A DNA stretch of 64,000 nt from Burkholderiales bacterium (GTDB lineage: Bacteria > Pseudomonadota > Gammaproteobacteria > Burkholderiales > Burkholderiaceae_D), in contig JACPWS010000047.1 of assembly GCA_016196925.1 (NCBI GenBank), positions 62,001 to 126,000 of the forward strand, in the 5' to 3' direction. Position 1 is the stretch's first letter. Every line of letters starts with the position of its first letter. Below the pieces are notes generated by a model. The model made no database searches. It was not told the origin of the DNA and was given only the letters and a program-made list of their open reading frames with translations. Below are positions 46,218 through 56,357 of the stretch, in pieces. The translations under genes were made by a program, and so were the position numbers.

Positions 46218-46829
46218 TTAACGGTAATTGCTGCGGTTATCGTCGGTGTCCGCCAGCATGGCTTTCTTCAAACCGTGATCGACCGGCTTGTCGCCGAGCC
46301 AGATGCGCAGCAGCGCGTTATTGAAGGCGATATCCGGATACGGCTCCCCCATTTTCTTGCCGTTCAGGGCCACCACGGTGCCGACGCCGGGTATCCAGTC
46401 GTTGGTCATGATGTCGCCTTTTTTCAATTCTGGGACAGAAGCGAACAATTCGCCGAAACGCAGGAACTGGGAAGTCAGCTTGGCTTTTTCCGATTTTTCG
46501 GTATTTTGCTGGATGCCGCTCATGAAACCGCGGCCGAATTCTTCATTGCTGACGTCGCGCAGCATGACTATGGTGACGCGGCGCGGGCCGGTGGTCGCCA
46601 GCACTTCCGGCACCGTGGTTTTTTTATCTTTCAGGTATAGGCCGGCCACATACACTTTAAAAATCGCCTTATAGCGTATGCCGGCGCCGTTCAGCTTCAG
46701 GTCGGCATTCGCCAGATGGATGGTATCGTCGAGCTTGACGCCCGCCACCTCCACCGTCCCTGCCTGCGCCGTCAGACTGGCTGCCATGGCCAGCACGGCC
46801 AGGCAACGCTTACTCAAATTCCAATTCAT
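46218..46829 (-). CDS. chalcone-isomerase-like periplasmic protein
   Basis: A 203-residue exported protein of the Chalcone_3 (chalcone isomerase-like) family. A signal peptide ends near LTAQA-GTVEVAG (about residue 24), followed by the family core LNGAGIRYKAIFKVYVAGLYLKDKKTTVPEVL and a C-terminal WIPGVGTVVALNGKKMGEPYPDIAFNNALLRIWLGDKPVD. The natural function in bacteria is unknown; it is not expected to act on flavonoids. The ATG at 46829 was chosen because GGAGAGG precedes it and it starts the signal peptide; a longer frame upstream has no leader. Confidence 0.9.
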   Translation of the reverse strand: MNWNLSKRCLAVLAMAASLTAQAGTVEVAGVKLDDTIHLANADLKLNGAGIRYKAIFKVYVAGLYLKDKKTTVPEVLATTGPRRVTIVMLRDVSNEEFGRGFMSGIQQNTEKSEKAKLTSQFLRFGELFASVPELKKGDIMTNDWIPGVGTVVALNGKKMGEPYPDIAFNNALLRIWLGDKPVDHGLKKAMLADTDDNRSNYR

Positions 46830-46933
46830 CTGCCTCTCCATTTCTATTTTTATCGAGCGCTTGCTTGCCGCATCGCAACGATTTGCTAGCTTACCCGAAT
46901 TTTGCCTGCAGGGCTGTCGGTTTTTTCCGCTGA

Positions 46934-49867
46934 CTAAGCGGGCGTGAGCATTTGCTCGAATTCGTCTATGGGAATCGGTTTGCAAAACAGGTAGCCCTGA
47001 TAAGCCTGACAACCCGATTCCAATAAAAACTCTCTTTGCTGTTCGGTTTCCACCCCTTCGGCAATCACTCCCAAATCGAGGCTGGCGCCGAGGTTGATGA
47101 TGGTGCGGACGATATTGGCATTGCTGGCGTCGTCCGGCAGGTTTTGCACGAAGGAACGGTCGATTTTTAACTGATGCAAGGGCAAACGCTGCAAATACGA
47201 CAAAGAGGAATACCCGGTGCCGAAATCATCCATGGAAAAACCTATGCCCATGGCTTTGATCACCTGCATTTTTTCTATGACCGTCGCGACGTCTTCCAGC
47301 ACCACGCTCTCGGTCAGCTCCAGCTTCAGCAAGACCGGATTGGCGCCGGTTTCCCACAATATCCGTTTGATGTCATCGACAAACCCGCTATGGCGGAATT
47401 GCCTGGCGCTGACATTGACCGCCAGTTGCATCGCGCACTTGCCCGGCTGATCCGCCCACAGGCTGATTTGCCGGCAAGCGCTTTCCAGCACCCACAAACC
47501 TATAGGCAAGATCAGTCCGGTTTCTTCCGCCAACGGGATGAAGTCCAGCGGCGACACCATGCCGCGGACCGGGTGACGCCAGCGCAATAAAACTTCCGCA
47601 CCGATGGGGTCGCCCAGCGCGCTCACTTGCAACTGGTAATACAGGACGAATTCCTGATTGCCGAGCGCCTGGCGCAAATCGTTTTCGAGCGCGGTACGCG
47701 ATTCCAGCGCAGCCTGCATGCTGGGGTCAAAGAAGCGCAAATTGTTTTTCCCCAAAGCCTTGGCCTGATACATGGCCATGTCGGCGCGCCGCAGCAATTC
47801 ATCGATGCCGACCTCTTCGTTGCCGAACATGGTGATGCCGATACTGCCGGAACTGTCGTAATTGAGATGGCCGAGGTTGATGGTCTGGCTCAGCGCCTGG
47901 CGGATTTTTTCGCCGACGTTTTCGGCCAGCGCGGCGGCCTGATTCATATCGGCGTGCAAGCTCTCGAGCACCACCACGAATTCGTCGCCGCCGGTGCGCG
48001 CTACGGTATCGTCGGAGCGCACACAAGACTGGATGCGCTTGCCGACTTGCATCAACAGCTGATCCCCCATGTTGTGGCCCTGGGTGTCGTTCAAGGTTTT
48101 AAAATTATCGAGATCGATCATCAGGATAGCGCCGTAACGCAGATGCCGGTCGCTGGCCGTCAGCGCCCGGCCTAGCCTGTCGAGCAACAGGCGCCGGTTC
48201 GGCAGATCGGTCAGGGGATCGAAGAACGCCAGTTGATGGATGCGCTCTTCGGAAACTTTATAATCGGTGATGTCGTTGAAGGAACCGACATAATTCGTCA
48301 CGCTGCCGTCCGCCGCCGTCACCGCCGAAATCGCCAGCCGCTCCGAGTAAATTTCCCCGTTTTTGCGGCGGTTCCATATCTCTCCCTGCCAGCAGCGGTT
48401 CTTGCCGATTTCTTCCCACATCTGTTGATAGAAGGCTTCATCATGCCGCCCCGATTTCAATATCCTGGTAGGCTGACCCAGCACTTCACTCGCTTCATAC
48501 CCGGTAATCCGGGTGAACGCCCGGTTGACGCGCAGGATGTTCAGGTCGGGGTCGGTAATCATGATCCCCTCCTGCGTTTCAAAGGCCATGGCGGCCACTT
48601 CCAACTCTTGCTCCGCCAGTTTTTTCTCGGTGATATCCCGGAGCAAGGCGACATACAGCTGCAAATTACCGGCAGCATCGCGCACCGGCGTCAGCAGCAA
48701 TTCCAGCCAGATCAGCCGGCCGCCGTCTTCCGCGCTGCGACTGATCTCGTGTTGCCGGGTTTCCGCATTTCCGCATTGCGGGTCCAGCATGCTCGCCACC
48801 GGCTCGCCAAACAGTTCGCCCAGATATTTGCCGGACAGGTGTTGTTGCGGGAAACCGCTGAGATGGCACGCAGCCTGATTGACATAATTGATGCGGCCGT
48901 CCCTGGCCGCGATGATGATGCCTTGCGAAGTGGCGCTCAGCGCTTCATTTCTCAAGCGCAGCAAGGCCTCGCTCTGCTGTAGCGCGCGCTCGTTTTCCGC
49001 ATGTTGACGCCGGCGCAATATCCATTGGTAAGTCATGACGGCCACCAGCAAGCTCAGGGCCACGCCGAAAAACTCTATGATACGGGTCAGCCTGGTGACG
49101 CCTTGCCAGCCGCCCAGGGGTTCGGCCGCCATTTCCCAGCTGCCGCCCGGTAAGACTATCGTATGGGTAACGGCATCGTCGTTGAATAATGCCGCATCGC
49201 CGAGAAACACTTCCCCCGCGCTACCGGCGCCGTCTTTGCCGCGTACGGCGAAATTCAATTGTTTTTGCGCTTGAGGAATCCCGGCATCGGCTAACAGGAG
49301 ATCGTAATTGACCACCATGGCGATCGAGCCGAGAAAGCGGGCTTTGTCCGAGGTCTGATAGACGGGAATGCGCACCACCAATCCGATCCCGCCTTGCACC
49401 AGCTGTAAGGGGCCGGCAATTTGTATGCTTTTTTCAGCCATCATGCGGCGATACAGCGGCCATTGCTGGGGCAAATTCTTATAATTCAAGCCAAGTATGG
49501 CTTCATTGCCGGCCAGCGGATACACATAGGTCGCCACCGTCTCCCGGACCAAGACTATATTGCGTATAGTCGGGTTGGAAGCCGTCACTTCGGCCGCGAG
49601 ATTGGTGAATTCCTCTTTCGGCAATTCGGGATGGGTGGCAAAACTGGCCGCCAGCACCCTGGCCGCCGAGACGGTGGAGGTCATGCCGCCGCCCAGTTTG
49701 GCGCGCAATGCCGCCAGTTTTTCTATGACTTCGATGCGTTGTTTTTGTATGTTCAGCCTGCGCTCATTGCGGTCGAGGCCCCACAGGAAAAACAGCATGA
49801 ACAACGCCGCCCCCATAGCGATCAGCTTGGGATATTTGAATAACCATCCGGAATCAGGCGTCCCCAT
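46934..49867 (-). CDS. CHASE-PAS-GGDEF-EAL membrane protein (c-di-GMP turnover)
   Basis: A protein of about 977 residues. An N-terminal transmembrane helix, a periplasmic CHASE domain (about residues 60-260) and a second helix (about 275-295) are followed by two PAS domains (about 310-550), then GGDEF (RTGGDEFVVVLES) and EAL. The GGDEF site is intact, so it can make c-di-GMP. The EAL motif reads EVL in IGAEVLLRWRHP, while the other catalytic blocks (NVSARQF, LELTES, DDFGTGYSSL, LKIDRSF) are conserved, so phosphodiesterase activity remains likely. The start is uncertain: ATG at 49867 or TTG at 49900. Confidence 0.9.
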   Translation of the reverse strand: MGTPDSGWLFKYPKLIAMGAALFMLFFLWGLDRNERRLNIQKQRIEVIEKLAALRAKLGGGMTSTVSAARVLAASFATHPELPKEEFTNLAAEVTASNPTIRNIVLVRETVATYVYPLAGNEAILGLNYKNLPQQWPLYRRMMAEKSIQIAGPLQLVQGGIGLVVRIPVYQTSDKARFLGSIAMVVNYDLLLADAGIPQAQKQLNFAVRGKDGAGSAGEVFLGDAALFNDDAVTHTIVLPGGSWEMAAEPLGGWQGVTRLTRIIEFFGVALSLLVAVMTYQWILRRRQHAENERALQQSEALLRLRNEALSATSQGIIIAARDGRINYVNQAACHLSGFPQQHLSGKYLGELFGEPVASMLDPQCGNAETRQHEISRSAEDGGRLIWLELLLTPVRDAAGNLQLYVALLRDITEKKLAEQELEVAAMAFETQEGIMITDPDLNILRVNRAFTRITGYEASEVLGQPTRILKSGRHDEAFYQQMWEEIGKNRCWQGEIWNRRKNGEIYSERLAISAVTAADGSVTNYVGSFNDITDYKVSEERIHQLAFFDPLTDLPNRRLLLDRLGRALTASDRHLRYGAILMIDLDNFKTLNDTQGHNMGDQLLMQVGKRIQSCVRSDDTVARTGGDEFVVVLESLHADMNQAAALAENVGEKIRQALSQTINLGHLNYDSSGSIGITMFGNEEVGIDELLRRADMAMYQAKALGKNNLRFFDPSMQAALESRTALENDLRQALGNQEFVLYYQLQVSALGDPIGAEVLLRWRHPVRGMVSPLDFIPLAEETGLILPIGLWVLESACRQISLWADQPGKCAMQLAVNVSARQFRHSGFVDDIKRILWETGANPVLLKLELTESVVLEDVATVIEKMQVIKAMGIGFSMDDFGTGYSSLSYLQRLPLHQLKIDRSFVQNLPDDASNANIVRTIINLGASLDLGVIAEGVETEQQREFLLESGCQAYQGYLFCKPIPIDEFEQMLTPA

Positions 49868-50011
49868 CTCGGTAGTTTGTATCTTGGAATCGGAGCTCAA
49901 CTCTAAGAGGCTGTAGTGAAGTCGTCGTTTTTATATAGTAGCAGAACGAGCGCAGGGCCAAGCCCGGATCGGTACCCGGCAGCCGGAACAAGGACCAGGC
50001 ATACGCAACGC

Positions 50012-50055
50012 AAACAAAACAAAGCCCCCGGGCGCAAGCATTGCGCGCCGGGGGC
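50012..50055 (-). terminator. Rho-independent terminator after dnaJ
   Basis: On the minus strand GCCCCCGGCGCGC pairs with GCGCCCGGGGGC around a short loop, followed by TTTGTTTTGTTT. It lies about 20 bases after the dnaJ stop and ends the heat-shock operon. Confidence 0.85.
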
Positions 50056-50076
50056 TGCGTTATTTCTCAAAAACGC

Positions 50077-51189
50077 TTATTCAAAGAAATTTTTGACTTT
50101 ATCCATCCAACTCTTGCTCTGCGGATTGTGTTTGGCGCCGCCTTCCACCGTCAATCGCTCAAAATCGCGCAACAAGTCTTTCTGCTTATCGGTCAGTTTT
50201 ACCGGAGTCTCTATCACCACATGGCAAAACAGATCGCCGGCATAACCTGAGCGCACGCCCTTCACGCCCTTGCTACGCAAGCGGAAAGTCTTGCCCGACT
50301 GGGTGCCTTCCGGCACCGTGAACGAGGCCTTGCCGCTCAGGGTAGGCACTTCGATATCGCCGCCCAACGCCGCTTTCACGAAGGAAATCGGGATTTCGCA
50401 ATGCAAGTCGTCGCCTTCGCGCTGAAATACCGGATGCTGCTTGATGTGGATTTCCACATACAAGTCGCCCGGCGGCCCGCCGTTCATGCCCGGTTCGCCG
50501 TTACCGGAAGAACGGATGCGCATGCCGTCGTCGATGCCGGCCGGTATCTTGACTTCCAGCGTCTTGTTGCGCTTGATGCGCCCGACGCCCGAGCAAGTGG
50601 TGCAAGGCTCGGGGATCATCTTGCCGGTGCCGTGGCACTTAGGACAAGTCTGCTGTATGCTGAACAAACCCTGCTGCATGCGCACCTGGCCATGCCCGCC
50701 GCAAGTGGCGCAAGTGACCGGCGCAGTGCCCGGTTTGGCGCCAGAGCCATGGCAAGTCTCGCAAGAGTCCCAGCTCGGCACGCGTATCGTGGTATCGAAA
50801 CCATTCGCGGCCTGCTCCAGCGAAATCTCCAGGTTGTAGCGCAGATCGGCGCCGCGATACACTTGCGGCCCGCTGTTGCGGCGGCCGCCGCCGAAAATAT
50901 CGCCGAAGATGTCACCGAAAGCGTCGGCAAAACCGCCGCCGCCCGCGCCGCCGCCCATGTTCGGATCGACGCCGGCATGGCCATAGCGATCGTAGGCATC
51001 GCGCTTCTGGCTGTCGGATAGCATCTCGTAGGCCTCTTTGACCTCCTTGAATTTTTCTTCCGATGCCTTGCTGTCCGGATTGCGATCCGGATGGTGTTTC
51101 ATTGCCAGCTTGCGATAAGCCTTTTTGATTTCCTCCTCGGAAGCGTTCTTGCCTACCCCGAGTATTTCGTAAAAATCACGCTTTGCCAT
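50077..51189 (-). CDS. dnaJ: chaperone DnaJ
   Basis: A 370-residue class I Hsp40 that delivers substrates to DnaK and stimulates its ATPase. The J domain has HPD (MKHHPDRNP, about residues 30-38), then a Gly-rich region (GGGAGGGGF), the zinc domain with four CxxCxGxG repeats ([32 protein letters not shown]) and the C-terminal substrate domains. The length and all motifs are normal. It is the last gene of grpE-dnaK-dnaJ, 96 bases after dnaK. Confidence 0.97.
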   Translation of the reverse strand: MAKRDFYEILGVGKNASEEEIKKAYRKLAMKHHPDRNPDSKASEEKFKEVKEAYEMLSDSQKRDAYDRYGHAGVDPNMGGGAGGGGFADAFGDIFGDIFGGGRRNSGPQVYRGADLRYNLEISLEQAANGFDTTIRVPSWDSCETCHGSGAKPGTAPVTCATCGGHGQVRMQQGLFSIQQTCPKCHGTGKMIPEPCTTCSGVGRIKRNKTLEVKIPAGIDDGMRIRSSGNGEPGMNGGPPGDLYVEIHIKQHPVFQREGDDLHCEIPISFVKAALGGDIEVPTLSGKASFTVPEGTQSGKTFRLRSKGVKGVRSGYAGDLFCHVVIETPVKLTDKQKDLLRDFERLTVEGGAKHNPQSKSWMDKVKNFFE

Positions 51190-51285
51190 CTCTTATTAAC
51201 CTCTTTGTTAAGCGCAAACGCCGGATGGGCACCGCAAACGCGGCCACCACCCGGCGTAACGGCGGATCAGTCCGCCAATTCAGGA

Positions 51286-53226
51286 TTACTTGTTGTCCTT
51301 GACTTCTTTGAAGTCGGCATCGACCACGTCGTCATCCTTGGCGTGCGCCTCGCCGGCACCGGCCGCACCGGCCGCACCGGCACCGGCTGCCGCCTGCTGC
51401 GCCTGCATGTCGGCATAGACTTTCTCGCCGAGTTTCTGCGATGCCGTCGACAGGGCCGCCAGCTTGGTGTCGATCTCGACCTTGTCGCCGCTCTTCAGCA
51501 CGTCTTCCAGCTCCTTGATGGCCGCTTCGATTTTCTCTTTCTCGCCGGCTTCCAGCTTGTCGCCATGCTCGCCCAGGGCTTTCTTGGTCGAATGCACCAG
51601 CGCGTCGCCCTGATTGCGCGATTCAGCCAGTTCTTTCGCCTTGTGATCTTCTTCGGCGTTCAGTTCTGCGTCTTTCACCATCTTCTGGATTTCTTCTTCG
51701 GTCAGACCGGAGTTAGCCTTGATGGTGATCTTGTTTTCCTTGCCGGTCGCCTTGTCTTTCGCGCCGACGTGCAGGATGCCGTTGGCGTCGATGTCGAAGG
51801 TCACTTCGATCTGCGGCGTGCCGCGTGCTGCCGGCGGAATGCCTTCCAGATTGAATTCGCCCAGGCCCTTATTGCCGGCGGCGATTTCACGCTCGCCCTG
51901 ATACACCTTGATGGTCACCGCAGGCTGGTTGTCGTCGGCGGTCGAGAATACCTGGCTGAACTTGGTCGGGATCGTGGTGTTTTTCTGGATCATCTTGGTC
52001 ATCACCCCGCCCAGGGTTTCGATACCGAGCGACAAAGGTGTCACGTCCAGCAACAACAAATCTTTACGGTCGCCCGACAAGACGGCGCCCTGGATCGCGG
52101 CACCAACCGCGACAGCTTCGTCAGGATTGACGTCCTTGCGCGGTTCCTTGCCGAAGAATTCCTTGACCGTTTCCTGCACCTTAGGCATGCGGGTCATACC
52201 GCCGACCAGGATGATGTCGTGGATGTCGGACGCCTTCACGCCGGCGTCGCGGATCGCGATACGGCAAGGCTCGATAGTCTTCGCGATCAGCTCTTCCACC
52301 AGCGATTCCAGCTTGGCGCGCGTCATCTTCATGTTCAAATGCACCGGCGCGCCGTTCGCCATCGCGATGTAAGGCTCGTTGATCTCGGTTTGCTGGGAAG
52401 ACGACAGTTCGATCTTGGCGCGCTCGGCGGAAGCCTTGATACGCTGCAAGGCGATCGGATCTTTCTTCAGATCGAGGCCGTTGATTTTCTTGAATTCGTC
52501 GATGATGAAATCGATGATGCGCTGGTCGAAATCTTCGCCGCCGAGGAAGGTGTCGCCGTTGGTGGACAGCACTTCAAATTGCTTTTCGCCATCGACGTCG
52601 GCGATTTCAATGATGGAGATATCGAAAGTACCACCGCCCAAGTCATACACGGCAATCTTGCGGTCGCCTTTTTCCGCCTTGTCCAGGCCGAAAGCCAGCG
52701 CAGCTGCGGTAGGTTCGTTGATGATGCGCTTGACATCCAGACCGGCGATGCGGCCGGCATCCTTGGTCGCCTGGCGCTGGGAATCGTTGAAGTAAGCCGG
52801 CACGGTGATCACCGCTTCCGTCACTTCTTCGCCGAGATAATCTTCGGCGGTTTTCTTCATCTTGCGCAATACTTCGGCGGAAATCTGCGGCGGCGCCAGC
52901 TTCTTGTCGCGCACCAACACCCAGGCGTCGCCGTTATCGGCCTTGGAAATGCTGTAAGGCATCAGTCCGATGTCTTTCTGCACTTCTTTTTCTTCGAACT
53001 TGCGGCCGATCAGACGCTTGACCGCGTACAGGGTATTCCTGGGATTGGTGACCGCCTGACGTTTGGCCGAAGCGCCGACCAGAATCTCGCCGTCTTCCTG
53101 ATACGCGATGATGGAAGGCGTGGTACGCGCACCTTCAGCATTTTCGATAACCTTAGGCTGGCCGCCTTCCATGATGGCGACGCAGGAGTTGGTCGTACCC
53201 AGATCGATACCGATCATTTTGCCCAT
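51286..53226 (-). CDS. dnaK: chaperone DnaK (Hsp70)
   Basis: A 646-residue Hsp70. The N-terminal ATPase begins [17 protein letters not shown], with the phosphate-2 motif [15 protein letters not shown] and the adenosine motif [13 protein letters not shown]; the substrate-binding domain and helical lid follow, ending in the Gly/Ala-rich tail and the [12 protein letters not shown] motif. It refolds proteins with DnaJ and GrpE. A heat-shock-type promoter lies upstream, in addition to that of grpE. No lesion is seen. Confidence 0.98.
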   Translation of the reverse strand: MGKMIGIDLGTTNSCVAIMEGGQPKVIENAEGARTTPSIIAYQEDGEILVGASAKRQAVTNPRNTLYAVKRLIGRKFEEKEVQKDIGLMPYSISKADNGDAWVLVRDKKLAPPQISAEVLRKMKKTAEDYLGEEVTEAVITVPAYFNDSQRQATKDAGRIAGLDVKRIINEPTAAALAFGLDKAEKGDRKIAVYDLGGGTFDISIIEIADVDGEKQFEVLSTNGDTFLGGEDFDQRIIDFIIDEFKKINGLDLKKDPIALQRIKASAERAKIELSSSQQTEINEPYIAMANGAPVHLNMKMTRAKLESLVEELIAKTIEPCRIAIRDAGVKASDIHDIILVGGMTRMPKVQETVKEFFGKEPRKDVNPDEAVAVGAAIQGAVLSGDRKDLLLLDVTPLSLGIETLGGVMTKMIQKNTTIPTKFSQVFSTADDNQPAVTIKVYQGEREIAAGNKGLGEFNLEGIPPAARGTPQIEVTFDIDANGILHVGAKDKATGKENKITIKANSGLTEEEIQKMVKDAELNAEEDHKAKELAESRNQGDALVHSTKKALGEHGDKLEAGEKEKIEAAIKELEDVLKSGDKVEIDTKLAALSTASQKLGEKVYADMQAQQAAAGAGAAGAAGAGEAHAKDDDVVDADFKEVKDNK

Positions 53227-53314
53227 GATATTTCCCTCAATATGGTGTTTTATTTGTCAAATATTAGTGAGTCGGGCTGAATTTTTACAATCTTGCGCGA
53301 CTCGTCTATTTCGG

Positions 53315-53342
53315 ATATAGGGTGAAAAAAACGCTTTTCAAG
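53315..53342 (-). promoter_or_regulatory. sigma-32-like promoter of dnaK
   Basis: On the minus strand CTTGAAA is followed after 13 bases by CCCTATAT, close to the heat-shock consensus CTTGAAA, 13-15 bases, CCCCATNT. It lies between grpE and dnaK, about 90 bases ahead of the dnaK start. Confidence 0.72.
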
Positions 53343-53370
53343 CTGTTTTTGCCCGTATCTTCAGCTTTTT

Positions 53371-53943
53371 CTACTTGCCTTGCGCCACTGTCACCAAAGC
53401 GGGGCGCAACAGGCGGTCTGCGATGGTGTAACCTTTTTGCAACACTGTCACGATAGTATTCGCGTCTTGCTCTGCCGGCACCATGGAAATCGCCTGATGT
53501 TTCATCGGATCGAGCTTTTCACCGGGCACAGGATTAACTTCCAACAAGCGATTTTTTTCGAAAGCGGCACTCAATTGTTTGAGCGTCATCTCTACGCCTT
53601 CTTTCAGCGATTCGATAGAAGGCGTCTCGATTTTAAGCGCCATTTCCAGGCTATCCCTGACCGGCACCATGGCCTCGGCAAAGCCTTCGATCGCAAACTT
53701 GTGCGCCTTGGCAATATCTTCCTGGGCGCGGCGGCGGATATTTTCACCATCAGCCTTGGCGCGCATGAAGGCGTCTTGCAATTCAGCTACTTTCGCTTCC
53801 AACTGCGCCACGACCTGGTCCGCCGACGGCGCGGTCTGCGCAGCGGCTGCTTCGGCCTGAACCGCCGCGTCCGCCACCGGTTCAGGTGCGACAGTTTCTG
53901 CCGATACCAGGTCTTCCGCTTGCTGATTTTCTTGCTCTTGCAT
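53371..53943 (-). CDS. grpE: nucleotide exchange factor GrpE
   Basis: A 190-residue GrpE, the exchange factor that releases ADP from DnaK. An acidic, Ala-rich N-terminus precedes the long coiled-coil ([55 protein letters not shown]) and the beta domain with [10 protein letters not shown] and [21 protein letters not shown]. The ATG at 53943 was chosen because GGAGAG lies ahead of it; an in-frame start 8 codons upstream lacks support. It heads grpE-dnaK-dnaJ and has a consensus heat-shock promoter. Confidence 0.95.
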   Translation of the reverse strand: MQEQENQQAEDLVSAETVAPEPVADAAVQAEAAAAQTAPSADQVVAQLEAKVAELQDAFMRAKADGENIRRRAQEDIAKAHKFAIEGFAEAMVPVRDSLEMALKIETPSIESLKEGVEMTLKQLSAAFEKNRLLEVNPVPGEKLDPMKHQAISMVPAEQDANTIVTVLQKGYTIADRLLRPALVTVAQGK

Positions 53944-53978
53944 TATTACTCTCCAAATCAAATACACATTACCTGTCG

Positions 53979-54007
53979 AAATGGGGGCTTAACCATATCA
54001 TTTCAAG
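53979..54007 (-). promoter_or_regulatory. sigma-32 (RpoH) promoter of grpE
   Basis: On the minus strand CTTGAAA, 14 bases, CCCCATTT is a full match to the heat-shock consensus. It lies about 36 bases ahead of the grpE start. No CIRCE element was found, so control is probably RpoH rather than HrcA. Confidence 0.9.
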
Positions 54008-54167
54008 GGGAATTAATGAACTTTTTCATAGTCATTCTGTCATTCGGAATTAAGTTCGACGGCAAATGCATTTCGTCACCATATTATTTGGCTTGATACT
54101 GGAAATTTCCCCGTAGAGAGCCATTATACAAACAAAGCAATTTATTTTTTTGCAAGATTGGGCGACG

Positions 54168-54257
54168 ATGAAAACCTCTCTGATAACGCTGATCGTGCTT
54201 ACTTATACGCTTGCTACAGTTGCCTGGATTTGCTTTAGTCAGGCAGATTTTCTTTGA
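54168..54257 (+). CDS. candidate 29-residue single-pass membrane protein
   Basis: An ATG at 54168 opens a 29-codon frame reading MKTSLITLIVLTYTLATVAW and then ICFSQADFL. It has a short basic start and one hydrophobic segment of about 17 residues, the layout of small stress-induced membrane proteins. GGGCGA precedes the ATG at plausible spacing. It lies in the roughly 450-base gap between the divergent grpE and rmlB genes. There is no homologue that I recognise, and a chance frame of this length is possible. Confidence 0.35.
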   Translation: MKTSLITLIVLTYTLATVAWICFSQADFL

Positions 54258-54396
54258 ATTAAGTGTGCGGCAATAGTTACAACAAAGAATAAAGTCCTCT
54301 TCCCGTACATAAACAACGCCAATCTCAACGAAATTCCCGTCTTCTCAAGTAAAATCGCCTGTTCTCAGCAATTTAGCGATAAAACAGGAGTCAGAC

Positions 54397-55464
54397 ATGA
54401 TTTTCGTGACAGGCGGTGCGGGGTTTATCGGCGCCAATTTTGTGCTGGACTGGCTGGCGCAAAGCGATGAGCCGGTTCTCACTTACGACAAACTCACTTA
54501 TGCCGGCAATCTGAACAATCTTGCCAGTTTGCGCAACGATGCGCGCCATATCTTCGTACAGGGCGATATCAACGACGGCGAACTGTTCGCCGCCCTGCTG
54601 AGCAAGCACCAACCGCGCGCCATCCTGCACTTCGCCGCTGAAAGCCATGTGGACCGCTCCATCCATGGACCGGCGGCCTTTATCGCCACCAATATCAACG
54701 GCACTTTCAGCTTGCTGGAAGCGACGCGCGCCTATTGGCAAACGCTGGATGCGTCGCAGCAAGCCGCATTTCGCTTCCTGCATGTCTCCACCGATGAAGT
54801 GTATGGCACGCTGGGCGCGGAAGACCCGCCTTTCAGCGAAAGCACGGCTTACGCGCCGAACAGCCCGTATTCGGCCTCCAAGGCAGCCTCGGATCATCTG
54901 GTGCGCGCCTATCATCACACCTATGGCTTGCCGGTGCTGACCACCAATTGCTCGAATAATTACGGCCCTTATCATTTCCCGGAAAAACTGATACCGCTGA
55001 TCATCGCCAATGCACGCGCCGGCAAAGACTTGCCGGTGTACGGCGACGGGCTGCAAGTGCGCGACTGGCTATATGTGAGCGACCACTGCGCCGCGATCCG
55101 CCGCGTGCTCGAAGCCGGCCGCCCTGGCGCAAGCTATAACGTCGGCGGCTGGAACGAAAAAACCAACCTGAGCGTGGTGCATACCTTGTGCGATTTGCTC
55201 AACGAACTACAGCCGAAAAGCGGCGGCAGCTATCGCGACCAGATCAGACATATCAGCGACCGGCCCGGCCACGACCGCCGCTATGCGATCGACGCCCGCA
55301 AAATCGAAAGAGAACTGGGCTGGAAACCGGCTGAAACTTTCGAGACCGGCTTGCGTAAAACCGTGGCATGGTATCTGGCCAACGATGCCTGGGTGCAGCA
55401 GGTGCAGTCAGGCGAATATCAGCAATGGGTAGATTTGCAATACAAGAATAAGGAACAGGCATGA
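54397..55464 (+). CDS. rfbB: dTDP-glucose 4,6-dehydratase RmlB
   Basis: A 355-residue extended short-chain dehydrogenase that converts dTDP-glucose to dTDP-4-keto-6-deoxyglucose. The NAD-binding [11 protein letters not shown] is at the N-terminus; [10 protein letters not shown] carries the catalytic Thr/Asp/Glu and YSASKAASD the Tyr-Lys pair. [15 protein letters not shown] is the substrate loop. An AGGAG lies ahead of the ATG. It is the first gene of the polysaccharide cluster, and its product is the branch point for the rhamnose route (RmlC/D) and the 3-amino-sugar route (isomerase/aminotransferase) below. Confidence 0.97.
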   Translation: MIFVTGGAGFIGANFVLDWLAQSDEPVLTYDKLTYAGNLNNLASLRNDARHIFVQGDINDGELFAALLSKHQPRAILHFAAESHVDRSIHGPAAFIATNINGTFSLLEATRAYWQTLDASQQAAFRFLHVSTDEVYGTLGAEDPPFSESTAYAPNSPYSASKAASDHLVRAYHHTYGLPVLTTNCSNNYGPYHFPEKLIPLIIANARAGKDLPVYGDGLQVRDWLYVSDHCAAIRRVLEAGRPGASYNVGGWNEKTNLSVVHTLCDLLNELQPKSGGSYRDQIRHISDRPGHDRRYAIDARKIERELGWKPAETFETGLRKTVAWYLANDAWVQQVQSGEYQQWVDLQYKNKEQA

Positions 55465-56354
55465 ATCGTTCAAGCACACGTAAAGGCATCATCCTGGCCG
55501 GCGGCTCCGGCACCCGCCTGTACCCGGTCACGCAATCGGTTTCCAAGCAATTGTTGCCGGTGTACGACAAGCCCATGATTTATTACCCGCTGACTTCCCT
55601 GATGCTGGCCGGCATACGCGACATCCTGATCATTTCGACGCCGCAAGACACCCCGCGTTTCGCCGAATTACTCGGCGACGGCGCGCAATGGGGCATTAAC
55701 CTGCGCTACGCAGTGCAGCCCTCGCCGGACGGTCTGGCGCAAGCCTTCATCATAGGCCGCGAATTCGTCGGCGACTCGCCTTCCGCCCTGATTCTGGGCG
55801 ACAATATTTATTACGGCCACGATTTCGAAACGCAGTTGCGCGCAGCCGATGCGCGGCAAGACGGCGCGACCGTGTTCGCTTATCATGTGCACGATCCGGA
55901 ACGCTATGGCGTGGTGGAATTCAACGCCCAGCGCCAAGCCGTCAGCATAGAAGAAAAACCAATACAGCCAAAATCCAATTACGCCGTGACCGGCCTGTAT
56001 TTCTACGACCAGCAAGTGTGCGATATCGCGGCCGCGATCCGCCCTTCCGCGCGCGGCGAACTGGAAATCACCGACGTCAACAACGTCTATCTGAAACAGG
56101 GCGAACTGAATGTGGAATTGATGGGGCGCGGCATGGCCTGGCTCGATACCGGCGCCCACGAATCCTTGCTGGAAGCCGGGCATTTCATCGCCACCATAGA
56201 AAAGCGCCAGGGCTTGAAAGTCGCCTGCCCGGAAGAAATCGCGTATCGCAAGGGCTATATCGGCGATGCCGAGCTGGAAAAACTGGCACAAGCGCTGAAG
56301 AAAAACGAATACGGCAAATACCTGCTGCAATTACTGAATCACAAGGCATATTGA
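55461..56354 (+). CDS. rfbA: glucose-1-phosphate thymidylyltransferase RmlA
   Basis: A 297-residue nucleotidyltransferase that makes dTDP-glucose from dTTP and glucose-1-phosphate. The signature [17 protein letters not shown], the substrate motif KPMIYYPL, the metal-binding [11 protein letters not shown] and [20 protein letters not shown] are intact. It overlaps rmlB by four bases and lies 3 bases before rmlC. Order rmlBACD is common in proteobacterial O-antigen loci. The enzyme of this family is usually feedback-inhibited by dTDP-rhamnose. Confidence 0.97.
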   Translation: MNRSSTRKGIILAGGSGTRLYPVTQSVSKQLLPVYDKPMIYYPLTSLMLAGIRDILIISTPQDTPRFAELLGDGAQWGINLRYAVQPSPDGLAQAFIIGREFVGDSPSALILGDNIYYGHDFETQLRAADARQDGATVFAYHVHDPERYGVVEFNAQRQAVSIEEKPIQPKSNYAVTGLYFYDQQVCDIAAAIRPSARGELEITDVNNVYLKQGELNVELMGRGMAWLDTGAHESLLEAGHFIATIEKRQGLKVACPEEIAYRKGYIGDAELEKLAQALKKNEYGKYLLQLLNHKAY

Positions 56355-56357
56355 AGT

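Noticed and set aside
51091-53280. Long open frame of 729 codons on the plus strand opposite dnaK
   Set aside because: It is the antisense shadow of dnaK, whose complete Hsp70 motifs are on the minus strand. Similar long shadows occur opposite fba, pyk and pgk because of GC-rich third positions.
53227-54120. CIRCE operator search at the dnaK and grpE promoters
   Set aside because: No TTAGCACTC-N9-GAGTGCTAA or close variant was found on either strand.
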